This document shows, piece by piece, positions 49,564 through 58,025 of a stretch of 64,000 nucleotides of DNA (positions within the stretch are counted from its first letter, which is position 1; each line of letters opens with the position of its first letter). The position numbers and the translations under genes are program-made. Source of the stretch: an uncultured Eubacterium sp. (GTDB taxonomy: Bacteria; Bacillota; Clostridia; Lachnospirales; Lachnospiraceae); NCBI GenBank assembly GCA_910589665.1, contig CAJUTR010000013.1, positions 1-64,000 on the forward strand, written 5' to 3'. Below the pieces are notes generated by a model. It saw only the letters and a program-made list of their open reading frames with translations, had not been told where the DNA came from and did not search any database.

Positions 49564-50979
49564 ATGTTACAAACGTTTTCAAAAGATTTTATGACAAATA
49601 AAAAATACATCGATGAGCTTTTTCAGGTTGAAAAAAGCTTTGATCTTATTTACCGGGTGGTGACAATTGGTGGTAGAGCATCTTGTTTTTATTTTATTGA
49701 CGGCTTCTGTAAAGATGAAGTTATGGAAAAGATCATAGAGTATCTCTATAAACTCACGCCTAAGCAAATGCCGGAGACGGCACACGAATTTCTCAAAGAC
49801 TGTCTCCCGTACGGTGAAATCGACCTGATATCAGAGGAACAAAACCTGATTCAGCGGATGCTTTCCGGCGTTCCCATTTTGATCATCGACGGTTATGACA
49901 AATTTTTGGCTATGGATTTTCGTACGTATCCAGCTAGGGGTGTGGATGAGCCTGAAAAAGATAAAGTCATGCGCGGTTCCAAAGATGGTTTTGTGGAAAC
50001 CGTCGTATATAACACGGCCCTGATCCGAAGAAGGATCCGTTCCCCGCAGCTAGTTATGGAAATGAACACCGTCGGGAGAAGTTCCCGCACAGACGTCGTC
50101 CTCGCATATATGTCCGACCGCGTCGAACAGAAAATGTTAAAAAACATCAAGGAACGTCTGAAAAAAATAGACATTGACGCCCTTACGATGAATCAGGAAA
50201 GCCTGGCGGAATGCCTGTACCAGCATAAATGGTACAATCCCTTCCCCAAATTTAAGTTTACCGAGCGGCCGGATACGACTGCCGCCAGCATATTGGAGGG
50301 AAGCATCGTGCTGCTCGTGGATACGTCCCCGTCTGCCATGATCCTTCCCACTTCGGTGTTTGATATTATCGAAGATGCCGATGATTACTATTTCCCGCCG
50401 GTCACAGGCACATATCTGCGGCTGTCCCGCATTGCCATCAACATCCTAGCCGTCCTGCTGACCCCTACCTTTTTACTTTTGTTCATGCACCCCGAATGGA
50501 TCCCCGAAAGCCTGCGTTTTATCGAGATTACGGATCCCATCAATATTCCCATATTCATGCAGTTCCTCATCCTGGAATTTGCCATCGACGGACTCCGGCT
50601 GGCATCGCTCAACACACCGAGTATGTTCAGCACGCCGCTCAGCGTCGTAGCTGGCATCGTACTCGGCGATTACACCGTGAGTTCCGGCTGGTTTAATTCC
50701 GAGATCATGCTCTATATGGCATTTGTCGCAGTTGCAAATTATACCCAGGTCAGCTTTGAACTGGGATACGCATTAAAATTCATGCGTTTGATCCTCATCT
50801 GCCTGACGGCGGCGTTTGGCGTGTATGGTTATGCGGCGGGCATCCTTCTCACGATCCTTTGTATCGTCCGCAATAAAACGATTTCCGGAAAGAGCTACAT
50901 TTATCCGCTCCTGCCCTTTAACTACAGGCAGTTTATGAGACGGTTCTGCCGTGTGAGCCTGCCCCGGTCAGAGAGATGA
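49564..50979 (+). CDS. GerA/SpoVAF-family spore germination protein
   Basis: A 471-residue membrane protein of the GerA A-subunit family. A cytoplasmic N-terminal domain (~1-265) contains MEMNTVGRSSRTDVVLAYM, and KFKFTERPDTTAASILEGSIVLLVDTSPSAMILP introduces a C-terminal region of about five membrane helices (~300-440). SpoVAF rather than GerAA is favoured because no GerB/GerC partner genes follow, but spoVA genes are also not in view. ATG 49564 follows AGGAGGG; earlier in-frame starts at 49492 (TTG) and 49531 lack a ribosome-binding site. Confidence 0.87.
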   Translation: MLQTFSKDFMTNKKYIDELFQVEKSFDLIYRVVTIGGRASCFYFIDGFCKDEVMEKIIEYLYKLTPKQMPETAHEFLKDCLPYGEIDLISEEQNLIQRMLSGVPILIIDGYDKFLAMDFRTYPARGVDEPEKDKVMRGSKDGFVETVVYNTALIRRRIRSPQLVMEMNTVGRSSRTDVVLAYMSDRVEQKMLKNIKERLKKIDIDALTMNQESLAECLYQHKWYNPFPKFKFTERPDTTAASILEGSIVLLVDTSPSAMILPTSVFDIIEDADDYYFPPVTGTYLRLSRIAINILAVLLTPTFLLLFMHPEWIPESLRFIEITDPINIPIFMQFLILEFAIDGLRLASLNTPSMFSTPLSVVAGIVLGDYTVSSGWFNSEIMLYMAFVAVANYTQVSFELGYALKFMRLILICLTAAFGVYGYAAGILLTILCIVRNKTISGKSYIYPLLPFNYRQFMRRFCRVSLPRSER

Positions 50980-51084
50980 CCACCCACTCAGGAAAGGACA
51001 ACTTACCTATATTTCTACTTGTACCCTGACCGATTTTGTGCTACACTATAAATAAAGAAATAAACAGCAAAGGAGGGTACGAAG

Positions 51085-51237
51085 ATGGAAATGTTCTTTT
51101 CGGACGATGACCTTTTCGATTTGCTGGAAGAATTAGATGAACAGGATGTGGAAATCGGAGAACTGGAAACCCAGTTGGAGATGGAAGCTTCCAACCGGCG
51201 GTTTGAAGAGATCATCCTCAAACACCGCAGTGAATAA
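51085..51237 (+). CDS. small acidic protein, 50 aa, unknown
   Basis: Reads MEMFFSDDDLFDLLEELDEQ...LETQLEMEASNRRFEEIILKHRSE: highly acidic and probably helical/coiled coil. AGGAGGGTACGAAG precedes ATG 51085, and a strong terminator begins at its stop codon, so this is a compact, self-contained gene behind the germination gene. The DNA between 50980 and 51084 contains a CACTATAAATAA stretch that may be its promoter. Family not recognised. Confidence 0.7.
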   Translation: MEMFFSDDDLFDLLEELDEQDVEIGELETQLEMEASNRRFEEIILKHRSE

Positions 51238-51287
51238 AAAAGCTGTCGCACCAGTGATTTATAGTCATCGGTGCAAACAGCTTTTTT
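51236..51287 (+). terminator. bidirectional terminator
   Basis: AAGCTGT/ACAGCTT outer stem and GCACC/GGTGC inner stem, with six A on one side and six T on the other. It can end both the 50-aa plus-strand gene and the minus-strand transglutaminase gene. A second hairpin (GGCTGGT/ACCAGCC, about 51296-51319) lies next to it. Confidence 0.85.
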
Positions 51288-51322
51288 CATTTAAGGGGCT
51301 GGTCTTGAAAACCAGCCTCTTT

Positions 51323-53830
51323 CTATATACACAAAATATACATATAATATAATTTTCCGATCCCTTTTACACGTTCATACACTTTGTGCCGGATGCTCCG
51401 GTACGCCGTCTGGAATTCAGCAATCTGTTCTTTATCGAATTTTTCATAACTGAAACTTGCGCAAAATACCATTGAAACAAAGGGATCCACCACATCCTTC
51501 TCCATACCGTATGCCTGCGCGATCTGTTCGGCATATTCATCCACACTCTGCCCGCGGTAACGGATACCTTTGTGAACGAGCGCTTTTTCCATATGGCGGT
51601 AATACGCGATGATCTGCTTTCTCAGCGTCTTCTTCCTCATACACTTTTTCAGCAGGATGATACGGATCCGTCGCTGTGCCTCTGCGGTCACTGCCAGCAG
51701 GAGAAGTCCGAGTACGATAAATAGTAATACTTTTTGCCACGACGTAACGTTTTTTGGTCCCTGTTCGTTGTCCGGGTCTTTCTCTGTCACGCCGCCGCTT
51801 TCCGCCTCCGGCTCCTCGTCCTCATACTCGTCCTCGCGGTTGTAGTTATCGCTCTCGATATTTTCAAATGTCATATCATCTTGTGGTTCCGGTGTCGCTA
51901 TCGGTTCCTCTGGACTAGCACCGTCACTGGAAGAACCGTCTCCTTGATTTCCACCGCTTTCGCTTTCCCCGTCAGTCACGGATGAATGATCTGCATCCTC
52001 ATCCCCCATGCCCGGCGTAAACTCCAGCGGAAGAAACCCATAATTCTCCTGATACACCTCAACCCAGGCGTGGATATCCTTATCGGTCACTTTTACTTCT
52101 GTCCCCGTTCCCGATACATCCGCCAGCCTCTCTTTACTGATATATAACCCTTCCACGTAGCGGGCCGGCACACCAATCCCCTGCAGCAACACAGCCGCGG
52201 CCGTAGCATAATGAGAATTGTAGCCTTTTTTATTCTCTTTTAAGAAATAGACGACGGCATCTTTGTCCTTTGGCGTCTTTCCAGGAGATAGCGTATACTC
52301 GGTATCCATCATGATAAAATTCCGCGTCTCTTCCACGACCTGATACAACGAAGCCGACCCCTCGTTATATTTATCCAGCAATCCATTCTGCGCATTTAGA
52401 TACGACTTATACTCCTCCAAAACCTGTGCCGTCTCCGCGGTTTCGAACGTACCAGTTACGCCGGTATAATATTTCTTTGCAAATGCGGACAGCCGATCCC
52501 TATTTTCCTGACTGCCTGCCCAGTAATCATTATCGGCGAGATTATACTTATCCGCGATCAGGCCTCTCCGCAGTTCATAGTACATAACGGGAAGGTATTC
52601 CACCTCGTACTGCACTCCCGGCACGGCCACCGTCGTCCTCCCTCCCTCGGAAGAAAAAGAGGTCGCTGGATAGTAAGGTACGGCATAATTCCCAAAACCA
52701 AAAGCCAGATTTTTTATCGTTAGGCTGCCTGTTTTCCAAAGGTTGCTGTTTTCGGTCGTCTGGCTCTCTCCGATCTGATTGCGGAGTGTCACATGCCAGT
52801 TATCGAGTGACAAGCCGCCCGCCGACAGCGCCGACAGTTCATTTTCATATTGTTCCTCCTTCACCTGATACCAGCGGTTCTGTTCAAACCTGGCACCGGT
52901 ATACCCTTTCAGGTACATGCCGTGGCTCGTGTCAAAACTGCCGCTGATCTTCATCAATGTCCTGCCCGTCCGGTTGACCTGGTTCTTCCTCCCTATTTTC
53001 CCGTATTCTAAGGCATCGCCGCTAAAATACTCCCTGACCCATGTAAGAAAATCCTCCCGGCTCCACGTCGTAAAAGCCAGGGCAGAATTTTTCACTTCCA
53101 CGATTTCATTCAAATGGCTGTCATACCGGCCCGGCGGAACGATAATGTACGTCAGCGTACCAGCTACCAGGCCGACACAGAGCAGTACGAGCGACAATTT
53201 CTGCCGCATGCGCTTATCGGTCGTATCAAACCGCAAAAAACGGGTTCCGATCACGGCGACCGTCACAAACAGATACGTGACAACATTTGAAAAGTAACCG
53301 ATCTTACCTACCGTAAGCGGGATGAGGAAAAACCAAACCGTAGCCGCCACGTAAACTGAAGACCTTCTTTTCCGGTAAAAACAACTGCTGATCAGCGCCG
53401 TCAGGTACGCCGCCAATATGATCACGACAAGCGTCGTGCAATACTCAACACTGGCCGTCTCCTGCTCAAACCCTTTATTGCTCAAAAGCGTCACCTCATT
53501 ATCGGTGTAGCTCATAAACTCTTTTAAATAGGTATTGATGATCGTTACCGTTCCTTTTTGTACCACGCTCCGGAAACGGATGACAACAATGACCTCAAAC
53601 GCGCTGATCCCCAGCAAACCATACATTTTTCCATGACGGAACGTCTCTAAAACCGTAAACAGTCCGTAAAACAAAAAGGAAAGACCTAATATGACAGACA
53701 TCGTGATCAGACGGCTAACGGGCAGGGAAAGACTCATCGCCGCGCACATGAGGGCAGAGTACACACCGAGAAAGACCAGCATCACCTGACTTATTTCCAA
53801 TATAACATTCATAAATTTACTGGTTTTCAT
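51323..53830 (-). CDS. transglutaminase-like membrane protein
   Basis: An 835-residue protein. Several N-terminal transmembrane helices lie within ~1-240. An extracytoplasmic region holds a transglutaminase-like core: KKGYNSHYATAAAVLLQGIGVPARYVEGLY (HYA variant of the Cys motif), KDIHAWVEVYQ (His) and FLPLEFTPG (Asp position is atypical). An acidic Ser/Asp/Glu linker, another helix (KVLLFIVLGLLLLAV) and a cytoplasmic DUF4129-like tail follow. The usual catalytic Cys is replaced by His/Tyr in GYNSHYA, so activity is doubtful. ATG 53830 follows GGGAGGTG and overlaps the end of the DUF58 gene region. Third gene of a MoxR-DUF58-transglutaminase unit. Confidence 0.87.
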   Translation of the reverse strand: MKTSKFMNVILEISQVMLVFLGVYSALMCAAMSLSLPVSRLITMSVILGLSFLFYGLFTVLETFRHGKMYGLLGISAFEVIVVIRFRSVVQKGTVTIINTYLKEFMSYTDNEVTLLSNKGFEQETASVEYCTTLVVIILAAYLTALISSCFYRKRRSSVYVAATVWFFLIPLTVGKIGYFSNVVTYLFVTVAVIGTRFLRFDTTDKRMRQKLSLVLLCVGLVAGTLTYIIVPPGRYDSHLNEIVEVKNSALAFTTWSREDFLTWVREYFSGDALEYGKIGRKNQVNRTGRTLMKISGSFDTSHGMYLKGYTGARFEQNRWYQVKEEQYENELSALSAGGLSLDNWHVTLRNQIGESQTTENSNLWKTGSLTIKNLAFGFGNYAVPYYPATSFSSEGGRTTVAVPGVQYEVEYLPVMYYELRRGLIADKYNLADNDYWAGSQENRDRLSAFAKKYYTGVTGTFETAETAQVLEEYKSYLNAQNGLLDKYNEGSASLYQVVEETRNFIMMDTEYTLSPGKTPKDKDAVVYFLKENKKGYNSHYATAAAVLLQGIGVPARYVEGLYISKERLADVSGTGTEVKVTDKDIHAWVEVYQENYGFLPLEFTPGMGDEDADHSSVTDGESESGGNQGDGSSSDGASPEEPIATPEPQDDMTFENIESDNYNREDEYEDEEPEAESGGVTEKDPDNEQGPKNVTSWQKVLLFIVLGLLLLAVTAEAQRRIRIILLKKCMRKKTLRKQIIAYYRHMEKALVHKGIRYRGQSVDEYAEQIAQAYGMEKDVVDPFVSMVFCASFSYEKFDKEQIAEFQTAYRSIRHKVYERVKGIGKLYYMYILCI

Positions 53831-53843
53831 CCGGGCACCTCCC

Positions 53844-54941
53844 TCACTGTTCATCACGAAGATCTATCACTAGTAACTCTGCTACCCCTAATCCGTTTAG
53901 TTCTGACTCTGTATGTTGTGTCACGGTCAGATAAAGTCCTGTCTCTTTTGGCCTTCCTTCCTCCCATTCCATATAGGCGCGGATCAGTTCTCCCGGATCC
54001 TCCGTCTTATGGCACTTAAATAAATCTTCGAACATCCAGAACAGTTCTTCTTCGTGTTCGATCAGGCACTCCTGTATGATGTCATTTTTATTGTCATACC
54101 AGATATAATTCTGGGGCACGCCCTGTTCCATCAGCTGCATGGATATCGAATAAATCCCCTGGACAAGCAGGTCGGCTTCCTCGCACGTCGCCGCGCACAG
54201 ATCCACAAATATGTAGATCGCCTTTGCCAGCGGAAGACTTCCATCTTTTACCATATAGTGCCCAGTCTTACTACTGAGCTTCCAATGGATGCTCTGAATC
54301 CTGTCTCCGTCCTTAAAATCCCTGATATCAAATATTTCCGAAGGGTCATCGCCTTTTTTGTACAGCGAAAAGCGGTCACTGTCTTCATTTGTTTCATTAT
54401 ACCAGCGATCCCTTCCCAAGTAAATTTCCTTGATTGGCGGCATGACAAGAACATCCTGCGTCTCGAAATTTTTTCCGATCGTCGTCGCAAACAGGTTCAG
54501 GTAATCGTATAATTTCACTTTTTCCACTTTGATCGAAACATTTCCGCAGTGCTTGATCACGACGGGGATACGCCGCCCCCTCTTCTTTCCAGTATCTACC
54601 GAAAACCGCACTTTCATCTTCCCCTTTTCCCCGGAAAATGTATTTTTGTAGCGCACCCAAACAAGCCCTTTGGAGACGGGGAGCCATTTTCCCGTATTCT
54701 CTACCATAAGGGCGATTGTAACTCTCGCCGGTTTTTCCATCGAATCCTTTTCAGCCACAGGGTTTTTGCACCCCACATCCACGTTCACCCGAAGCCGCAT
54801 GACGATCAGAAAGGCGAGCATAAACAGCGGCACGATAATAAGCGCCCCCATGACAGCCACCGTACCATAGGACAGGCAGATGACAGAAACGAGAAGACCG
54901 GTGATCAGTATTAATATGTAAATCAATGTACCCATTGTCAT
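53844..54941 (-). CDS. DUF58 family membrane protein
   Basis: A 365-residue protein. Two N-terminal transmembrane helices (IYILILITGLLVSVICL and GALIIVPLFMLAFLIVM) precede a beta-rich region and the DUF58 signature GDRIQSIHWKLSSKTGHYMVKD, then a von Willebrand-like fold. DUF58 proteins are standard partners of MoxR ATPases and transglutaminase proteins in envelope or protein-assembly systems. It follows MoxR by 65 bases and precedes the transglutaminase gene. The start ATG at 54941 has GGGGATGG upstream. Confidence 0.88.
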   Translation of the reverse strand: MTMGTLIYILILITGLLVSVICLSYGTVAVMGALIIVPLFMLAFLIVMRLRVNVDVGCKNPVAEKDSMEKPARVTIALMVENTGKWLPVSKGLVWVRYKNTFSGEKGKMKVRFSVDTGKKRGRRIPVVIKHCGNVSIKVEKVKLYDYLNLFATTIGKNFETQDVLVMPPIKEIYLGRDRWYNETNEDSDRFSLYKKGDDPSEIFDIRDFKDGDRIQSIHWKLSSKTGHYMVKDGSLPLAKAIYIFVDLCAATCEEADLLVQGIYSISMQLMEQGVPQNYIWYDNKNDIIQECLIEHEEELFWMFEDLFKCHKTEDPGELIRAYMEWEEGRPKETGLYLTVTQHTESELNGLGVAELLVIDLRDEQ

Positions 54942-55006
54942 ATGTCCATCCCCCTAGCCGTAGGTTCTAAACAGACCCGCCTGCCGGCCTGCCTTCTGAG
55001 CGAATC

Positions 55007-55933
55007 TTACAATTTAGGTGTTGGGATCTTTTCGACAATTTCTTCCACGATATCTTCTGCTGTCGTGTGGCTCATCCTCGCTTTTCCGTTTAGCAGGAGG
55101 CGGTGTGCCAGCACCGCTTTTGCCACCTTTTTTACGTCCTCGGGAAGTACATAATTCCTGCCCTGCATAAACGCGTGTCCTTTGGACATGTCAACAAAAG
55201 CCAGCGTACCCCTGGGACTTACGCCGAGCGCAAGCATCGAGTGGTTCCGTGTGGCATCGACGATCTTCGAAAGATATTTCAGCACTTTATCATCCACAAA
55301 AACAGAGTGTACCTGTTTCTGCATTTCCAAAAGTTCCCGTTTCGTAATGATCTCCTGTATGTAATCCAGTGGATTGATCTCCTGGCGCTCCTTGATCAGA
55401 CGCATCTCCTCTTCCATCGCCGGATACCCCATCGAAATGCGGATCATAAACCGGTCGAGCTGTGACTCAGGGAGCATCTGTGTTCCGGCCGATCCGACCG
55501 GATTCTGCGTCGCTACAACGATAAAAGGATTTGGCAGCTGTCTGGTCACACCGTCCACTGTCACCTGTCCTTCTTCCATGACTTCCAAAAGCGCTGACTG
55601 CGTTTTCGTCGATGTACGGTTGATCTCGTCAGCCAGAAGGAGGTTGCACAAGATCGCCCCTGGCTTATACTGCATTTCACCGTCCGCATCCAGCATATTA
55701 AACCCTACGACATCACTCGGCAGCACATCCGGCGTAAACTGGAGACGGCGCTCCGTCAGCTCCATCGCCCGGGAAAACGAGACGGCGAGCGTCGTCTTTC
55801 CCACCCCCGGTATATCTTCGATCAGAATGTGGCCTCTGGCAAGGATAGCCGTAAGCACAAGGCTGATCGCCTCATCCTTTCCACGGATCACCTTCCCTAC
55901 TTCGTTCAATATTTCCTGTACTTTACCATCCAT
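55007..55933 (-). CDS. MoxR-family AAA ATPase
   Basis: A 308-residue AAA+ chaperone-like ATPase. Walker A is EDIPGVGKTTLA, Walker B LLADEINR, and sensor I VVATQNP. ARTKTQSALLEVMEE-type MoxR sequence (TSTKTQSALLEVMEEGQVT) and SPRGTLAFVDMSKGHA in the lid are characteristic. It probably remodels or activates the DUF58/transglutaminase partners encoded downstream. ATG 55933 is chosen because GGAGG in ATGGAGGATGCT lies just ahead; the earlier ATG 55945 is part of that site. Confidence 0.92.
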   Translation of the reverse strand: MDGKVQEILNEVGKVIRGKDEAISLVLTAILARGHILIEDIPGVGKTTLAVSFSRAMELTERRLQFTPDVLPSDVVGFNMLDADGEMQYKPGAILCNLLLADEINRTSTKTQSALLEVMEEGQVTVDGVTRQLPNPFIVVATQNPVGSAGTQMLPESQLDRFMIRISMGYPAMEEEMRLIKERQEINPLDYIQEIITKRELLEMQKQVHSVFVDDKVLKYLSKIVDATRNHSMLALGVSPRGTLAFVDMSKGHAFMQGRNYVLPEDVKKVAKAVLAHRLLLNGKARMSHTTAEDIVEEIVEKIPTPKL

Positions 55934-55956
55934 AGCATCCTCCATTCGCGCCTGCG

Positions 55957-55989
55957 AAAATATGGCCCGGGCATCTATCCCCGAACCAT
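55957..55989 (-). terminator. possible terminator after murA
   Basis: ATGGTTCGGG pairs with CCCGGGCCAT (two G-U pairs) on the minus strand, followed by four U. Lies between murA and moxR. Confidence 0.45.
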
Positions 55990-56000
55990 ACTGTTTTTTA

Positions 56001-57305
56001 TTATCCTACTTTCAGCCGGAACTTCTGCTGTGCTCTCTCGTCATCGGCATCCATTTTTTCGATAATGGCGCCGAGTCCGCGCAATTTTTCCTCAAAGTTT
56101 TCATATCCCCGTTCAATGTAGTGGATCTGCTCCACGACCGTAAATCCCTCCGAGGCAAGACCCGCGATGACGAGCGCTGCTCCGGCCCGTAGATCCGGGG
56201 CGCTCACCGTGGCGCCGGTGAATTGCTCCACGCCGGTTATAATGGCCGCATTTCCCTCCACATTGATATTGGCTCCCATCCTGCGCAGTTCGCTGATATA
56301 TTTAAGCCGGGATTCAAAAATCGTTTCCGTTACAATACTCACGCCTTCCGAAAGGGCAAGTAACGTCGTCATCTGTGGCTGCATGTCCGTCGGAAACCCA
56401 GGATACGGCATCGTTTTTACATTAGCGTACCCGAGCCGTTTGTCCGAATACACCCGCACGCAGTCATCGTATTCTTCCACTCTCGAGCCGATCTCGAGCA
56501 GCTTCGCCGTGATCGCCTCCAAATGCTTGGGAATGACATTTTTGATATACACATCTCCGCCGGTCGCTGCGGCCGCGATCATATACGTCCCCGCCTCGAT
56601 CTGATCCGGGATGATCGAATATTCGCTTCCATGAAGGCTCTCCACGCCTTTGATACGGATCGTATCTGTTCCGGCGCCTTTGATATTCGCGCCCATACTG
56701 TTCAAAAAGTTTGCCACGTCAACGATATGAGGCTCTTTCGCCGGATTTTCAATGACCGTTTTTCCCTCCGCCATGCAGGCCGCCATCATAATATTGATCG
56801 TCGCTCCCACGCTCGGACAGTCCAGATAAATATGGCTTCCAGTCAGGCGGTCCGCGTAAGCATCAATCTTTCCGTTGTGGATCGTAACTCTTGCCCCCAG
56901 CTGCTCAAATCCTTTTAAGTGCTGGTCGATCGGGCGGCTTCCGATCTGGCAGCCGCCCGGAAGTGCGACAACCGCTTTTTTATACTTGCCGAGGAGTGCC
57001 CCGACAAGATAATAAGACCCCCTGATCTTACGTATATAATCATCGTCTACATTCACATCATTGATGAGCGCGCCATTCACACGAACCGTGTGCCGGTCTA
57101 TGCGCTCCACGATGGCACCGATCCCCTCAATGGCATCCAGCAGCACCCTTACATCGTCCACATCTGGAAGATTCTCGATCGTAACCGGTTCGTTTGCCAT
57201 GATCGCCGCCACAATGATGCCGAGCGCGGCATTTTTCGCTCCCCCGACCAGAACCTCTCCATGAAGCGGATTCCCGCCTTTTATAATATATTGTTTCATA
57301 ATCAT
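56001..57305 (-). CDS. murA: UDP-N-acetylglucosamine 1-carboxyvinyltransferase
   Basis: A 434-residue MurA that transfers enolpyruvate to UDP-GlcNAc, the first committed step of peptidoglycan synthesis. The start region is IIKGGNPLHGEVLVGGAKNAAL. The fosfomycin-sensitive catalytic Cys is present in GGCQIGSRPIDQHLKGFEQLGA, and the C-terminal DLRAGAALVIAGLASEG is conserved. Two close ATGs (57305, 57299) are possible; GGAG nine bases before the first decides for 57305. It has its own promoter at 57356-57383. Confidence 0.95.
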   Translation of the reverse strand: MIMKQYIIKGGNPLHGEVLVGGAKNAALGIIVAAIMANEPVTIENLPDVDDVRVLLDAIEGIGAIVERIDRHTVRVNGALINDVNVDDDYIRKIRGSYYLVGALLGKYKKAVVALPGGCQIGSRPIDQHLKGFEQLGARVTIHNGKIDAYADRLTGSHIYLDCPSVGATINIMMAACMAEGKTVIENPAKEPHIVDVANFLNSMGANIKGAGTDTIRIKGVESLHGSEYSIIPDQIEAGTYMIAAAATGGDVYIKNVIPKHLEAITAKLLEIGSRVEEYDDCVRVYSDKRLGYANVKTMPYPGFPTDMQPQMTTLLALSEGVSIVTETIFESRLKYISELRRMGANINVEGNAAIITGVEQFTGATVSAPDLRAGAALVIAGLASEGFTVVEQIHYIERGYENFEEKLRGLGAIIEKMDADDERAQQKFRLKVG

Positions 57306-57355
57306 AGTATCATTCTCCATCTTTACGATTTCATCAAAGTACGCAATACTTCTAT

Positions 57356-57383
57356 AGTATATCACATATGTCGATTTTGTAAA
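57356..57383 (-). promoter_or_regulatory. putative promoter of murA
   Basis: TTTACA and TATACT on the minus strand with 16-base spacing, about 50 bases before the start codon. Confidence 0.65.
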
Positions 57384-57415
57384 ATGATATTTTTATAACA
57401 GATGTTACAAATATA

Positions 57416-57982
57416 TTATGATTTTTTTACGGAGTATCCAAACTTGCCAATTTTTTCGCCCAGGACAAAATATTCCCCGTGGGAGTACGCCACCAGATCC
57501 GTGCTGTTCAGATCAAATTTCCCATTTTCGTCCATATACTCGCCGCTCACCTGCACTCCGACCACTTCTGCCACAAACATATGGTGCGAGCCGAGCTCCT
57601 TGATCTCTTTTACCCTGCATTCCAGATTTACCGGACTCTCCGCGATGATGGGCGCATATGTCAAATGACTGGCTTTTTGTGCCGTCAGGTTCATTTCCTT
57701 GAATTTATCGACATCGCGGCCGGACTTCACGCCGCACCAGTCTGTTGCTCTCGTCAGTTCCCGCGTGGTCAGGTTGATCACAAACTCTCCGGTTTCTTTT
57801 ATCATATCATACGAATAGCGCTCCGGTCTGACGGATATGGATACCATGACCGGATCCGAACAGATCGTCCCTGCCCATGCCACTGTCACAATATTTGGTT
57901 TTTCGCCCTCCCTGCCGCAGCTCACCATTACTGCCGGCACGGGATAAAGCATATTTCCCGGTTTCCACTCCTGCTTCTCCAT
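57416..57982 (-). CDS. flavin reductase-like FMN-binding protein
   Basis: A 188-residue flavoprotein of the flavin reductase (split-barrel) family. It opens EKQEWKPGNMLYPVPAVMVSC with the FMN-binding stretch NIVTVAWAGTICSDP and VSISVRPERYSYDMI. The partner enzyme is unknown. The preceding gene (TPR/pseudo-AAA) ends 43 bases upstream, so co-transcription is possible but not shown. ATG 57982 lies six bases after AAGGAAGGA. Confidence 0.9.
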   Translation of the reverse strand: MEKQEWKPGNMLYPVPAVMVSCGREGEKPNIVTVAWAGTICSDPVMVSISVRPERYSYDMIKETGEFVINLTTRELTRATDWCGVKSGRDVDKFKEMNLTAQKASHLTYAPIIAESPVNLECRVKEIKELGSHHMFVAEVVGVQVSGEYMDENGKFDLNSTDLVAYSHGEYFVLGEKIGKFGYSVKKS

Positions 57983-58025
57983 ACACGATCCTTCCTTTCC
58001 ATTCACTTTCTATTATTTTCAAAAA

